Virus record (IMG/VR): IMGVR_UViG_3300036828_000780
Location: 1 to 57,213 of that record
Length of the DNA: 57,213 bases
Direction: 5' to 3' (one strand)
From: a virus
Numbering within the stretch: the first letter of the stretch is position 1; the number at the start of each line of letters is the position of its first letter. The notes under the pieces were generated by a model. That model had not been told where the DNA came from, did no database searches, and worked only from the letters and a program-made list of their open reading frames with translations. Below are positions 22,659 through 31,537 of the stretch, piece after piece. Position numbers and translations under genes: made by a program.

Positions 22659-23246
22659 ATGATAATCTCGGCGCCGCTCGCGGATCCCGGTGTATGGGTC
22701 GCCGATCGCGAGCGCGTCGAGACGGTCACCAAGCAAATTCTACTGCAGACGATCATGCCGAGCATGATGCGGGACGATATCCACGTCACGCTCAATGCGC
22801 TGGCGGTTGGCCTGGCCTGCGTCTACGTCACCGCCGGCGCCCGCCGCGACCGGCGCCGGGCCTGGGCGTATTTCACCAAGGCGCTTGAGCACAGCTGCAC
22901 GGCGCTGGTCGATCAGCTGCGGGCGCCGCCGCGGCATCGCTATGTCGGCGAGGTGTTCTGTGTCGGCGACGAGCAGCCGTGGTTCAATTGGTGGGTCGGC
23001 GCCGCCTACGACAGCGCCGCGCCGTGCCTGCCCAATGGGGGCGCCAAGGGAACCGGCCAGAGCCTAAAGGATCGTTTTCTGTTCGCTGGCATAACGCCCG
23101 GCAGCTACAGCCGGCGCCGTGAGGAGGCGCGCCTCGAGGCGCTGCTCGCGCGCCTTAACTGGCGCGCGACTGGTGACGTCCCGGAGCAAAAGCGTGACCC
23201 GAATATTCTGGACGGCGATCATGCGGCAGCGGCTGGAGGAGTATGA
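22659..23246 (+). CDS. Hypothetical protein
   Basis: 195 residues. The N-terminal half is helical (ETVTKQILLQTIMPSMMRDD; LALGLACVYV-like stretch), the middle is Trp-rich (VGDEQPWFNWWVGAAYD), and the end is basic and helical (YSRRREEARLEALLARL). No family is recognised. It overlaps the next gene, which starts inside it. Confidence 0.5.
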   Translation: MIISAPLADPGVWVADRERVETVTKQILLQTIMPSMMRDDIHVTLNALAVGLACVYVTAGARRDRRRAWAYFTKALEHSCTALVDQLRAPPRHRYVGEVFCVGDEQPWFNWWVGAAYDSAAPCLPNGGAKGTGQSLKDRFLFAGITPGSYSRRREEARLEALLARLNWRATGDVPEQKRDPNILDGDHAAAAGGV

Positions 23247-23775
23247 CCGGGCCGGGCTGACGCCGCGCGCGATCGCGGCGAAATTGGGGGTGCCCCAGGG
23301 CCTGGTGCGCAGCCAATTGACGCGGTTGCGGCGCAAGCGGCAGGCCGCCGCCGTGTTCGAGGAAGCCGTCATCCTCGGCGTGGCGCTGGCGGCGTTGGCG
23401 TTCGCGCTCGCGCTCGCGCTCTCGACCGGCTTGGCGCAGGCGCCGCTGCACGGCTACGACCGGCTGAAAGGGCTACTCAACCGGGGGCCGGCGCCGCCGC
23501 CGGTGCCCCATATCCTCGCCACTGCCGTGACGCCGTCGGCGCCGGTGGTTTCCGACGAGGCGCCGGTCGGCGCGCCGCTCGCGCAGCTCAGTGCGCAGAT
23601 GAGCGACGGCTCCGCATTTGGCGGTTATTTCGGCTTTGGCCCGCCCCACTACGACGCCGGCGGCTGCGTCGCGGTTTCCGGTCACGCGCTGATCCTGGCT
23701 TGCGGTCTCGACCCGTCGATCGACCGGTTACGCGCGACGGTTGTCGCCGTGGCGCCGCGCCCATCCACGCGATAG
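23194..23775 (+). CDS. HTH-transmembrane protein with exported C-terminal domain
   Basis: 193 residues from a GTG at 23194, or 184 from the ATG at 23221. The cytoplasmic part has a short HTH (LEEYDRAGLTPRAIAAKLGV, then PQGLVRSQLTRLRRKR), then one transmembrane helix (VILGVALAALAFALALALS). The outside domain reads GSAFGGYFGFGPPHYDAGGC and ALILACGL. That domain is paralogous to the exported protein at 42316 (GFGPPDYNAGGC, AVVLACHL). The architecture resembles a membrane-bound one-component regulator. Sensor and target are unknown. Confidence 0.6.
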   Translation: MTRIFWTAIMRQRLEEYDRAGLTPRAIAAKLGVPQGLVRSQLTRLRRKRQAAAVFEEAVILGVALAALAFALALALSTGLAQAPLHGYDRLKGLLNRGPAPPPVPHILATAVTPSAPVVSDEAPVGAPLAQLSAQMSDGSAFGGYFGFGPPHYDAGGCVAVSGHALILACGLDPSIDRLRATVVAVAPRPSTR

Positions 23776-23806
23776 CGGCTCCCCACAAGCAACGGAGGGT
23801 TTGCCC

Positions 23807-24772
23807 ATGCTGCGCCACTTGGCTCGCGGCGCCCTGGTGCTCGGCTTACTGGCGCCGCTCGCCGCGGCGGATAATCCGCATCGGCCGCATATTCTGCCGC
23901 CGCCGGCGCCCGGCAGCACTGATCGGCCGGCGCCCGCGCAGGCCGCGAGCGCCGGCTTTGACGCGCTGATCTTCGAGACCAATTTCAGCACGGTCAAAAA
24001 CTTGACCGACGTGTTTTCGTGCCTCGGCGGCGACCAGTCGAAACCGTGGAAGCAGGGCCTCTGGTACGAGGCCAATGAGGCCACCGGCATGGCGCCGTGT
24101 TCGCAGATCACGCTCGCCCAGGACGCGGCGCTCGGCGGCCAGGCGCTCGACCTGGCTTGGCTGGCGGCCGGCAACAAGGACTCGGTCGACAATACCGCGA
24201 TCACGACGTTCCCGATCGACACGGTCAGCCCGCATTTCGCGTTCCATCGCGGCTATGTCGAGGTGGTCGCGCGCGCCACCAACCCGACCAATGCGGGGAT
24301 TTGGGCGTCGAGTTGGATGCTCGGCGACGGCGCGGTCATCAGCGACAATATTCCGCCCTTTGTGTTCACCGTGCCATTGGTCGAGCTCGACATCGCTGAA
24401 TTGCACGGGGTGTCGCAGCTCGACTCGGCGATTTACGAATCGCCGCAAGGCGGCACCAATCAATACATTGGGCCCAATAACAACCCGACGACGGGTTTCG
24501 ATTTCTCGGCGCCGCATGTCTACGGGTTTTTGTGGGAGACGTTGGGCCAGGGCAAGGGCGGCCAGGTCTGCAGCTATCTCGACAACGCGTTGCGCGGTTG
24601 CGCGCCGACGACGGCGTCGACCGAGGGGCAGCCGTTCTTTCTGATCCTCAGTGTCGGGTCGGGCTGCAATTTCACACCCGGCGACCGGACCTGCATGGCG
24701 GGTCTGGCGCGCTCCGATCTGTTTGTCTCGCGCGTCTCGGTATGGGGCGCCGCCAAGGGCAATATCGAGTGA
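23807..24772 (+). CDS. Secreted glycoside hydrolase family 16-like enzyme
   Basis: 321 residues with ACGGAGGG before the ATG and a signal peptide (MLRHLARGALVLGLLAPLAA). The GH16 hallmark ELDIAE (Glu193, Asp195, Glu198) is present: nucleophile, assisting Asp and acid/base. The flanks also fit GH16 (GYVEVVARATNP, HVYGFLWE, SYLDNAL). GH16 enzymes cut beta-1,3/1,4-glucans and galactans. The signal peptide implies release from the host rather than virion assembly, so it may loosen capsule or biofilm or be a lysogenic cargo. It lies between terminase and portal, where no enzyme is needed for packaging. Confidence 0.8.
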   Translation: MLRHLARGALVLGLLAPLAAADNPHRPHILPPPAPGSTDRPAPAQAASAGFDALIFETNFSTVKNLTDVFSCLGGDQSKPWKQGLWYEANEATGMAPCSQITLAQDAALGGQALDLAWLAAGNKDSVDNTAITTFPIDTVSPHFAFHRGYVEVVARATNPTNAGIWASSWMLGDGAVISDNIPPFVFTVPLVELDIAELHGVSQLDSAIYESPQGGTNQYIGPNNNPTTGFDFSAPHVYGFLWETLGQGKGGQVCSYLDNALRGCAPTTASTEGQPFFLILSVGSGCNFTPGDRTCMAGLARSDLFVSRVSVWGAAKGNIE

Positions 24773-24804
24773 CGACTGGGGCCGAATAAAAAACGGGGGG
24801 TTTA

Positions 24805-25203
24805 ATGGCCGATCGCAAGCCGATCCTCTGCCTCGATTTCGACGGGGTGTTGCACTCCTACACGAGCGGCTGGCAGGGCGCGGCGGTGATCCCGGACCCG
24901 CCGGTCGAGGGCGCCGTCGCCTTTCTGCAGCGCGCGGTCGAGGCCTTCGACGTCGCGGTGCACAGCTCGCGTTCCGCCGAGGGAAACGGTCCCGCGGCGA
25001 TGCGCTTTTGGTTGTGGAACGTGTTGCGTGACGGCGGGTTGCGGCCGGACGAAGCGACCCTGATGGTCGAGCGGCGGATCGGTTTCCCGCGCGACAAGCC
25101 GCCGGCCTTTGTGACACTGGACGACCGGGCGCTGACCTTTACCGGCCAATGGCCGGCGGTCGAGGAATTGCTGGCGTTCGAGCCCTGGTGGAAACGGAGC
25201 TAG
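24805..25203 (+). CDS. HAD-like phosphatase
   Basis: 132 residues. The first motif, ILCLDFDGVLHSY, contains the two catalytic Asp residues of the haloacid dehalogenase fold. Motif II is the AVHSSR Ser. The Lys and acidic motifs fall in FPRDKPPAFVTLDDRALTF. It is short, without a large cap, like many phage HAD proteins acting on nucleotides or polynucleotide 5' ends. The substrate cannot be told from sequence. Confidence 0.8.
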   Translation: MADRKPILCLDFDGVLHSYTSGWQGAAVIPDPPVEGAVAFLQRAVEAFDVAVHSSRSAEGNGPAAMRFWLWNVLRDGGLRPDEATLMVERRIGFPRDKPPAFVTLDDRALTFTGQWPAVEELLAFEPWWKRS

Positions 25204-25367
25204 ACGACGATCTGCCGGACGATTGGCAGGCGCAGGATTCGTGGCGCTCGTATCTGGAATGGTGCGCCGAGATGCGCCGGCGCCTCGGCCGGGGCCGCGA
25301 CGACGAGGGCCAGCATGACGGAAGTGACACTCGGCAGTTGCCGGCTGATCCTCGGCGACTGCCGTGA
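25188..25367 (+). CDS. Small acidic hypothetical protein
   Basis: 59 residues from a GTG inside the HAD gene end. It overlaps the methyltransferase start by about 50 bases. It has an acidic, Trp-containing helix (TELDDDLPDDWQAQDSWRSY). No family is recognised. Overlap with both neighbours makes it tentative. Confidence 0.35.
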   Translation: METELDDDLPDDWQAQDSWRSYLEWCAEMRRRLGRGRDDEGQHDGSDTRQLPADPRRLP

Positions 25368-26307
25368 AGTGTTGCCGGCGTTGCGCTCGGAATCGGTCGA
25401 TTTCATCTTTACCGACCCGCCCTACGGCAACAACAACCAGGCGGGCGATCTGCAGAGCGCGCTCGGCAAATTGCGCGGCGCCGGCGGCCCCAATGGCTCC
25501 GAGGCCGGCAATCGGCCGATCGCCAACGATGACGCCGCGAGCGCCAATGCGCTGGTCCGCTATCTGTTCGGAGAGGCCGGCCGGCTGTTGCCGCCGGGCG
25601 GGTGCTGTGCGGTGTGCTGTGCGGGCGGTGGCGGCGAGCTGATCCAGTTTGCGCACTGGTCGCTGTGGCTCGCCGAGGCGATCGGTTTCAAGCAAATGGT
25701 CATTTGGGATAAGGGGCCGATGGGGCTGGGTTGGCATTACCGGCGGTCTTACGAGGTCGTGCTGGTCGGCGAGAAGGGCGGCGCCGCGTGCCGCTGGTTC
25801 GACGAGAGCGACACGGTCGAGAACGTCATCCGGCCGGGCGATTATGGGGTCGCCAAGATCATCCCGGCCGCCGGCGAGCATCCGACGGCCAAGAGCCCGG
25901 CGCTGGCCGGTCTGTTCATCCGGTTGCACACTGCCGCCGACCACCTGGTGCTCGACCCGTTTATGGGCGGCGGCTCGACGGCGCTAGCGGCGTTGCGCTC
26001 GGGGCGCCGGTTCATCGGCATCGAGCTCGACCCGCAATGGTTCGAGCTCACATGCCGCCGCCTCGAGGAGGTATTGGCGCAAGGCGATCTATTCGCTGAC
26101 GCCTCGCCGCACCGCAAGGCCCAGCAATTGACGCTCGCGGAGCAGGATCCCGGTGATGGGCCGCGACCGGGGTTGCCGCCGCTGCCGGAGGCCTGGTGGC
26201 GGCGGCCGCCCGCGCAATTGCGGCTCGACTGGCGGCGGGCCGGATCCTCGGCGCCGCCGCCGCCCTCGGCGCCGTGGGCCGGGCCGCGGCAGCGGGGGCT
26301 GTTCTAA
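25315..26307 (+). CDS. Beta-class DNA methyltransferase (N6-adenine or N4-cytosine)
   Basis: 330 residues. Catalytic motif IV DPPY is at 34-37, and the SAM-binding motif I/X region LDPFMGGGSTALAA is at 213-226 with FIGIELDP after it. DPPY before FxGxG is the beta order, the class of CcrM. The recognition region lies between (WDKGPMGLGWHYRRSYEVVL, then HPTAKSPALAGL). It lacks the extra C-terminal domain of CcrM; instead there is a Pro-rich tail. There is no partner restriction enzyme, so it is an orphan modifier, protecting phage DNA or altering promoter methylation. The stop shares bases with the portal start (TAATG). Confidence 0.88.
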   Translation: MTEVTLGSCRLILGDCREVLPALRSESVDFIFTDPPYGNNNQAGDLQSALGKLRGAGGPNGSEAGNRPIANDDAASANALVRYLFGEAGRLLPPGGCCAVCCAGGGGELIQFAHWSLWLAEAIGFKQMVIWDKGPMGLGWHYRRSYEVVLVGEKGGAACRWFDESDTVENVIRPGDYGVAKIIPAAGEHPTAKSPALAGLFIRLHTAADHLVLDPFMGGGSTALAALRSGRRFIGIELDPQWFELTCRRLEEVLAQGDLFADASPHRKAQQLTLAEQDPGDGPRPGLPPLPEAWWRRPPAQLRLDWRRAGSSAPPPPSAPWAGPRQRGLF

Positions 26308-28208
26308 TGCCCGACGTCTCGCCGATCGCCGCCGGCGGCACGATCGAGGAGCGCTCGGATCTCGGTTCGGGGCCCGATGCGGTCGTGCAATTCTGGAAAA
26401 CCGAGCTGCGGCTCGCCGAGGACGAAAACGAGACGTTTGTCCGGCGCGGCCGCCAGATCGTCAACCGCTACCGCGACGAGCGCGAGGCCAATGAGGGCCG
26501 GATCGCAAAGTACAACATTTTATGGTCGAATATCGAGACCCTGAAGCCCGTGCTGTACGGCAGAACGCCAAAACCCGAGGTCAAACGGCGCTTTACCGAC
26601 AACGCCGATGAGCAGTTGACGCACCTCGGCGCCGAAATCCTGCAGCGCGCACTCAGCTACGAGGACGACATTGAGGAATTTGACGACGTGATGCAGCAGG
26701 TTGTCGAGGACCGCTTGCTGCCCGGGCGCGGCGTCGCGCGGGTGTTTTACGAGTACGAGCTCGGCGACGAGGAGGTCGACCCGACGGCGCCGGTCGACCC
26801 GATCGGGAGTGAAGCCGAAGACGACGCGGCTGGCCGCCCGGCTCGCCGGCGGCGAGCCAGGCGGGGGGATGCCGAAACCGCGCCGGCTGCGGCCGCCGAT
26901 AATCTAGCGCCGCCCCCTGGGCCTGCCAATGGGTCCGCCAATGGGGAGCCCGCCAATGCTGGGGGGCTCGCCGGGATGCCGGGGGCGGCCCCGGCGACGT
27001 TTCGCGCGGTGGTCGATGAGCGGGCGCCGGTGCGTTACGTGTTTTGGGAAGACTATCGCGAGACGCCGGCGCGCTTTGAGCGCGAGATCTGGTGGAAAGC
27101 CTATCGGTCATTCATGACGCGCAAAGAATTGACCGATCGGTTCGGCAGTAGTATCGGCAAAGACGTCTCGCTCGATTACTCGCCCAAGGGCATCGGCGCC
27201 AGCGATCTGGAGGGGCCGCTCGGCGACGCCTTCAAAAAGGCCAGTATTTGGGAGATTTGGGACGGCAAAAAAAAATCGGTCGTGTGGATTGCCGAGGCGC
27301 ACAACAAGCCGCTCGACGAAAAGCCGGATCCGCTCGACCTCCCCGGGTTTTTCCCGTCGCCGCCGTGTCTGCGGGCGACCGCGACCAATGACCGGCGGGT
27401 CGCCGTCGCCGATTATTACGAATATCAGGACCAGGCGGCCGAGCTCGACACCTTGACGGCGCGCATCGACCGGCTGACCCGGGCCTTGAAGGTCGCCGGC
27501 GTCTATGCCGGCTCGGAAAAGGCGACGTTGCAGCAGCTGGTTTCCGACAGCAGCGAAAACAAGCTGATCCCGGTCGAGGACTGGGCCGGTTTCGCCGGCG
27601 ATCGGGGCGGCCTGCAGAACCTCATCCAGTGGTTGCCGGTTGAGCAGATCGCGAAGGTGCTGATCCAGCTTTATGACGCCCGCGAGCGGGTGTTGCGGAT
27701 CATCTATCAGACGACCGGCATCGCCGACATTCTGCGCGGCGAGACCAATGCGCAGGAAACCCTCGGCGCGCAGCAGCTCAAAACGCAATTCGCGACCCGC
27801 CGGATCACCCGCGCGCAAAAGGACGTCGCGCGCTTTGCGCGCGATCTGTTGCGGTTGCGCGGCGCGGTCCTAGCGCGCCATTTCAGCCCCGATACCTTGT
27901 CGCGGATGGCCGGGTTGCCGGAACCGCTCCCGACCTTGCCGCCGCCGCCGCCGATGCTGGTACCGGCGCCGCCGCCGGCTTTGCCGGGGGCGGCGCCAGG
28001 GCCGGGCGCGTTCATGGCGTCCGCGCCCGGCCCGGGGCCCGCCGGTCTGCCCATTGGGCCGTCCGGCGGGCCTTCCGGCGGGCCGCCTGGGGGGCCGCCT
28101 GGTGCCCCACCCATGGCGCCGCCGGTCCCGGGCGCGCGGCTGGCGCCCGATGGAAGGCACTACGTGCCCGACCCGCGGCGGCCGGGTAAATACCTGATGG
28201 TCGCTTGA
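26307..28208 (+). CDS. Portal protein, main part
   Basis: 633 residues. Typical portal features of the podovirus family are FWKTELRLAEDENETFVRRG, YNILWSNIETLKPVLYGRTP, a stem/crown part, and the TTGIADILRGETNAQETLGA, QQLKTQFATRRI and ARFARDLLRLRG helices. The protein then ends in a Pro/Gly-rich tail closing with PDPRRPGKYLMV. The domain that normally follows in this family (FKIDIQADST and the helices after it) is absent here but present in the gene at 30346. The portal forms the dodecameric DNA channel at the capsid vertex. Confidence 0.85.
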   Translation: MPDVSPIAAGGTIEERSDLGSGPDAVVQFWKTELRLAEDENETFVRRGRQIVNRYRDEREANEGRIAKYNILWSNIETLKPVLYGRTPKPEVKRRFTDNADEQLTHLGAEILQRALSYEDDIEEFDDVMQQVVEDRLLPGRGVARVFYEYELGDEEVDPTAPVDPIGSEAEDDAAGRPARRRRARRGDAETAPAAAADNLAPPPGPANGSANGEPANAGGLAGMPGAAPATFRAVVDERAPVRYVFWEDYRETPARFEREIWWKAYRSFMTRKELTDRFGSSIGKDVSLDYSPKGIGASDLEGPLGDAFKKASIWEIWDGKKKSVVWIAEAHNKPLDEKPDPLDLPGFFPSPPCLRATATNDRRVAVADYYEYQDQAAELDTLTARIDRLTRALKVAGVYAGSEKATLQQLVSDSSENKLIPVEDWAGFAGDRGGLQNLIQWLPVEQIAKVLIQLYDARERVLRIIYQTTGIADILRGETNAQETLGAQQLKTQFATRRITRAQKDVARFARDLLRLRGAVLARHFSPDTLSRMAGLPEPLPTLPPPPPMLVPAPPPALPGAAPGPGAFMASAPGPGPAGLPIGPSGGPSGGPPGGPPGAPPMAPPVPGARLAPDGRHYVPDPRRPGKYLMVA

Positions 28209-28209
28209 A

Positions 28210-30342
28210 TTGCCCCAGTTGATCCCGGTCGATCACGACCCGTTCGGCGAGGGGGCCGACCCGCTGCTCGCGCCGGGGGCGGCGCCCAACCCGCCGGACC
28301 CCGGCTGGGGCAGCATGCTCAGCCAGGCACTCGGTCTCGACACGCTCGCCGATGTCTCGCGCGGCTATGTGCGCGGCCAGGCCGAGCTCGCCGGTCGCGA
28401 TTGGTCGCAAGAGCCGCTGATCGGGGTCGGCCAGGGCGGCGAGCTGACCGGCCGCATCCCGGCCTTTGCGGGGCAGTTCACATCGGGGCTCGCCGGGCCG
28501 GTGCCGGCCGGCGCCTTGGGGGCGGGGCCCGCCATCTTGCGGCGCGCCGGGGCGCTGGAGACGCCGTTCGAGGACGCGGCGGCGCAGGGCGAGTTCGTCG
28601 GGCGATTGCGCGATGCGCATCTGGCGCGCGACGACGCGCTGCCGCTGGTCGGCAAGCAGGCGGTCATCGAGCCGCCGCCGCACATCCAGACCGACGCGGA
28701 CATGACGGGCCTGGTCAACCGTTACGCCGATCTGGCGCAACAGGGGGCGCCGTGGCGCGACTGGTACACGCGCAGCGGCCAGGCGATCCTCGCCGCCGCC
28801 GGCGGCGATCCGAGCGCCGCCGATAAGGTCGCCGCAGCCGCGGCGCGAACCTCGACCGGCACCGACGTCGATTCGAACATGCTGGCGGCGATCACGATGC
28901 ACAACCAGGCGATGGCCGGGGATCCGTTACGGGCCGGGCGCTTCCCCAACCAGATGGGGCCGGCGGTCGAGCGCTATTACTACGGCGGCGAGCCGATCAG
29001 CGGCGAGAAGATCAAGCCGTTCATGGGCGCCGTCGCCGAGGAGTGGAACCCCGATTTCGCGCACACTTTTGTCAACGACGTGTGGAACATGCGCTCGCTC
29101 GAATACCCGCCCAAGGGCGATTATCAGGCGACCGAGGGCGGCCTCTATGCCGGCTCGCCGACCAACGGCCAGCACAATTTCTCGCGCATTGTCGCCGACC
29201 AGGCGGGCGACGAGCTGGCGCGCCGCACCGGGGTCGACTGGAGCCCTAAACAGACGATGGCCGCCACCTGGGTCGCGCAGAAGGCCAAAACCGAGGGGAT
29301 CCCGCTGCAACAGGCCGCCGGCGATTTTGCCGACGGGCTGCGCAACAATTACGCGCAGCTGTCTTGGGAATCGGCGCCGGGGATGACGACCAACCACCTC
29401 CCGGAATTCCACACCGCCGCCCCCGAGGATCGTCAGGCGTTCCATGACGCGATCCGCGGCGCGCTGACCGACGACCAGGGCCGCGATTTGATCGCGCAGC
29501 ATTTGGGGCTGCTGACCGGGCCCAGCTTCGATGCGCCGGGGGTCTATGCCGGCCGGGTCAACCCGGGGACCCAGGGGCAGGTCGCGCTCGGCCAGGCGCC
29601 GGGCGGCTGGCGCGCCGGGGTCGACCCGGCCTCGCGCGATCTAGCTGATACCGGCGAGCTCGTCCGCGGGTTATTGCTGCGGCAGGACGCCGTCGGCTGG
29701 CACAAGCCGGCCTATGCCGCCGGGATGGGGTTGAAGGACGCCAACATGGCCGATATCCGGCTCGCCGACGGCCGGCCCCTCTCGCTCGACGAGGCGGGCC
29801 GGGTCACCCAGGGTATGGCCGATCGTACCGGCAGCGACTTTTTCAGCCCGATCGGCACGCCGCAAGGGTATCGGCTGTTGAACGTCCCGGAGGCTTCCGG
29901 GCTCAATAACCAACAATTTCAACGGCATGTGCGCGATCTCGTCGCGGATGACTTGCATCCCGATGCCGATATCGTACATGCTCGAGCGGACAGCAATTAC
30001 ATTGCCAATGATTGGAAGGCGAACCCCAATGGGCAAGATTTTGTCCGAGCGCTTGGCGGGACCGGACGACCCGATCTACAAAGAGCCGGCGCGCAGCTAC
30101 TCGCCACACTGGGGCCGCGCGTTTCTCAGATCGAGGAAGACTTCCACGACCGCCTCGGCTGGACCCCCGACCGTGCATCCCGTATCTGGGAAACCAGTCC
30201 CGTCATCCAGCGATACCAAGGATCGGTAGTCCCTTCACCCCCCAAGCCGTGGCTGCAGAGGCCGGCGCCGCAAGGTAGCCGGCCTCCGCTTTTGGTGCCG
30301 GTCGATCACGACCCGTTCAACCCGCTCGCGGGCGGGGCGTAA
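28210..30342 (+). CDS. Large virion-associated protein inserted between portal parts
   Basis: 710 residues from a TTG two bases after the portal stop. It starts LIPVDHDPFGEGADPLL and ends LLVPVDHDPFNPLAGG; the two ends are encoded by identical 21-bp stretches. The middle contains a conserved helical block (DWYTRSGQAILAAAGG, TDVDSNMLAAITMHNQAM, YYGGEPISGEKIKPFMGAV, PTNGQHNFSRIVADQAG) reminiscent of DUF7178-like phage proteins of unknown role. No TM helix or enzyme motif is clear. It is probably an internal or ejected virion protein. Confidence 0.6.
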   Translation: MPQLIPVDHDPFGEGADPLLAPGAAPNPPDPGWGSMLSQALGLDTLADVSRGYVRGQAELAGRDWSQEPLIGVGQGGELTGRIPAFAGQFTSGLAGPVPAGALGAGPAILRRAGALETPFEDAAAQGEFVGRLRDAHLARDDALPLVGKQAVIEPPPHIQTDADMTGLVNRYADLAQQGAPWRDWYTRSGQAILAAAGGDPSAADKVAAAAARTSTGTDVDSNMLAAITMHNQAMAGDPLRAGRFPNQMGPAVERYYYGGEPISGEKIKPFMGAVAEEWNPDFAHTFVNDVWNMRSLEYPPKGDYQATEGGLYAGSPTNGQHNFSRIVADQAGDELARRTGVDWSPKQTMAATWVAQKAKTEGIPLQQAAGDFADGLRNNYAQLSWESAPGMTTNHLPEFHTAAPEDRQAFHDAIRGALTDDQGRDLIAQHLGLLTGPSFDAPGVYAGRVNPGTQGQVALGQAPGGWRAGVDPASRDLADTGELVRGLLLRQDAVGWHKPAYAAGMGLKDANMADIRLADGRPLSLDEAGRVTQGMADRTGSDFFSPIGTPQGYRLLNVPEASGLNNQQFQRHVRDLVADDLHPDADIVHARADSNYIANDWKANPNGQDFVRALGGTGRPDLQRAGAQLLATLGPRVSQIEEDFHDRLGWTPDRASRIWETSPVIQRYQGSVVPSPPKPWLQRPAPQGSRPPLLVPVDHDPFNPLAGGA
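28225..28245. repeat. 21-bp direct repeat, left copy
   Basis: CCGGTCGATCACGACCCGTT plus one further C, identical to 30298-30318. The copies bracket the coding region of the 710-residue gene, 2,073 bp apart. Confidence 0.9.
30298..30318. repeat. 21-bp direct repeat, right copy
   Basis: Identical to 28225-28245. It encodes the same PVDHDPF peptide near the C-terminus. It may be a recombination scar or a functional peptide signal. Confidence 0.9.
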
Positions 30343-30345
30343 CCC

Positions 30346-31263
30346 ATGTCTGAGATGCGCGGGCCGGGCGGGGCGCCGGGCGGGGTTTTGGCGCAGGCGA
30401 TGGCCGGAGGGCCGGCGCCGCCGATGATGGGGCCGGGGATTGGGCCGGGGATGGGGCCGGGCGGCCCGCCGCGGCCGCTCCCGCCGCCCCAAGCGCCGCC
30501 GCCGGGACCAATGGCGCCGGTGCCCGGCGGGCCGCCCGGCGGGCCGCCCGGTGGGCCGCTGGGCATGCCGCCGGGGGTGCCGCCGGGGATGATGCTCAAC
30601 CCGGCCTTTGTGCAGTGGCGCCAGATGGCGCAGGCCTGGCAGGCGGCCAACCAGCAGCGCCGCCAGCAGTTTCTCGGCGCGTGCCGACTCATCCGCGACG
30701 ACGCGTGCAACGGTTTCAAGATCGATATCCAGGCGGATTCGACGGTGGCCGCCGACGAGCAGGCCGAAAAGGCCTCGCGCACCGAGTTTCTGCAGTCCTT
30801 GTTGCCGATGATGCAGCTCCTGTTGCCGCAAGTGCAGCAAAACCCGGCGATCGCGCCGCTCATCAAATCGCTGGTCATGTTTGGCATGCACGCCTTTCCG
30901 GCGGCGCGCGATCTGGAGGACGATTTCGAGCAGGCGTTCCGCGTGCTCGCGCAATCGCCGCCGCCGCCGCCGCAGCCGAAGGGCAACACAAAATCGCCGC
31001 AGGAGATCGCCGCCGAGGCGGCGACCGCCAAGGGCGACCAGCAGGTCGACGCCGCCAAGGTCCAGGTTGATCAGCAAAAAAACGCCGTCGACATGATGAA
31101 GGCCTACACCGACGCGCAGCAGCAGGCGGCGAAGATGCAGCAGGAGGCGCAATTCCGCACCGCCGAGCTCGCCTTGCAGGGGCAAACCATGCAGAACCGG
31201 CAGCAGCTCGAGGCGGCGCGTCTGGCGCACCTGACGATGCGCGACACGGCCGGCATCGTCTAA
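30346..31263 (+). CDS. Portal C-terminal part (detached)
   Basis: 305 residues. After a Pro/Gly-rich start (80 residues, resembling the tail of the main portal gene) comes CRLIRDDACNGFKIDIQADS, then TVAADEQAEKASRTEFLQSL, LLPQVQQNPAIAPLIKSLVM and FPAARDLEDDFEQAF. In one-piece portals of this family the same motifs follow the FARDLLRLRG region. The rest is a Gln/Ala/Lys coiled coil. It probably assembles with the main portal protein. Start at ATG 30346, three bases after the previous stop. Confidence 0.7.
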   Translation: MSEMRGPGGAPGGVLAQAMAGGPAPPMMGPGIGPGMGPGGPPRPLPPPQAPPPGPMAPVPGGPPGGPPGGPLGMPPGVPPGMMLNPAFVQWRQMAQAWQAANQQRRQQFLGACRLIRDDACNGFKIDIQADSTVAADEQAEKASRTEFLQSLLPMMQLLLPQVQQNPAIAPLIKSLVMFGMHAFPAARDLEDDFEQAFRVLAQSPPPPPQPKGNTKSPQEIAAEAATAKGDQQVDAAKVQVDQQKNAVDMMKAYTDAQQQAAKMQQEAQFRTAELALQGQTMQNRQQLEAARLAHLTMRDTAGIV

Positions 31264-31291
31264 CCCCGTCATCCGCGGATTGGCCGCGGGT

Positions 31292-31380
31292 CTCTCCGGC
31301 GCCGGTTAGTTGCCCCCTTTGCCGGCCTGCTGTCCTCGCCGGCCGAGGGGCCCGCCTCGGCGGGTGCCGGCGCTGGGGAG
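31292..31380. other. Three-way-junction-like RNA fold
   Basis: Within the 274-bp gap 31264-31537, CTCTCCGGCGCCGG (31292-31305) can pair with CCGGCGCTGGGGAG (31367-31380; 14 pairs, two G-U). The enclosed 61 bases form two hairpins (GCCGGC/GCCGGC and CGAGG/CCTCG). It could be a leader, a processed RNA or chance pairing in GC-rich DNA. Confidence 0.35.
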
Positions 31381-31488
31381 CGATCCCACGTCAAATTTTG
31401 TTCGCACAGCTATGCGCATCGGGGCCCAGGTGCGCAGAGGGTAGGGTGGCGCCTGTGGCCCCATGGGCGCCGGGTTGGGCCGTCATTC

Positions 31489-31513
31489 GGCGCGAGGGGC
31501 CTCGCGCCTTTAT
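31489..31513 (+). terminator. Rho-independent terminator before Pro-rich gene
   Basis: GGCGCGAG, loop GGGC, CTCGCGCC, followed by TTTATT. It ends the portal transcript 25 bases before the next start. Confidence 0.75.
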
Positions 31514-31537
31514 TCCCATCCAAATCAGGAGACTGGA

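Noticed and set aside
25315-26307. Calling the methyltransferase CcrM (GANTC)
   Set aside because: It is beta-class like CcrM but lacks the extra C-terminal DNA-binding domain, and the recognition region shows no specific similarity. Specificity cannot be read from sequence.
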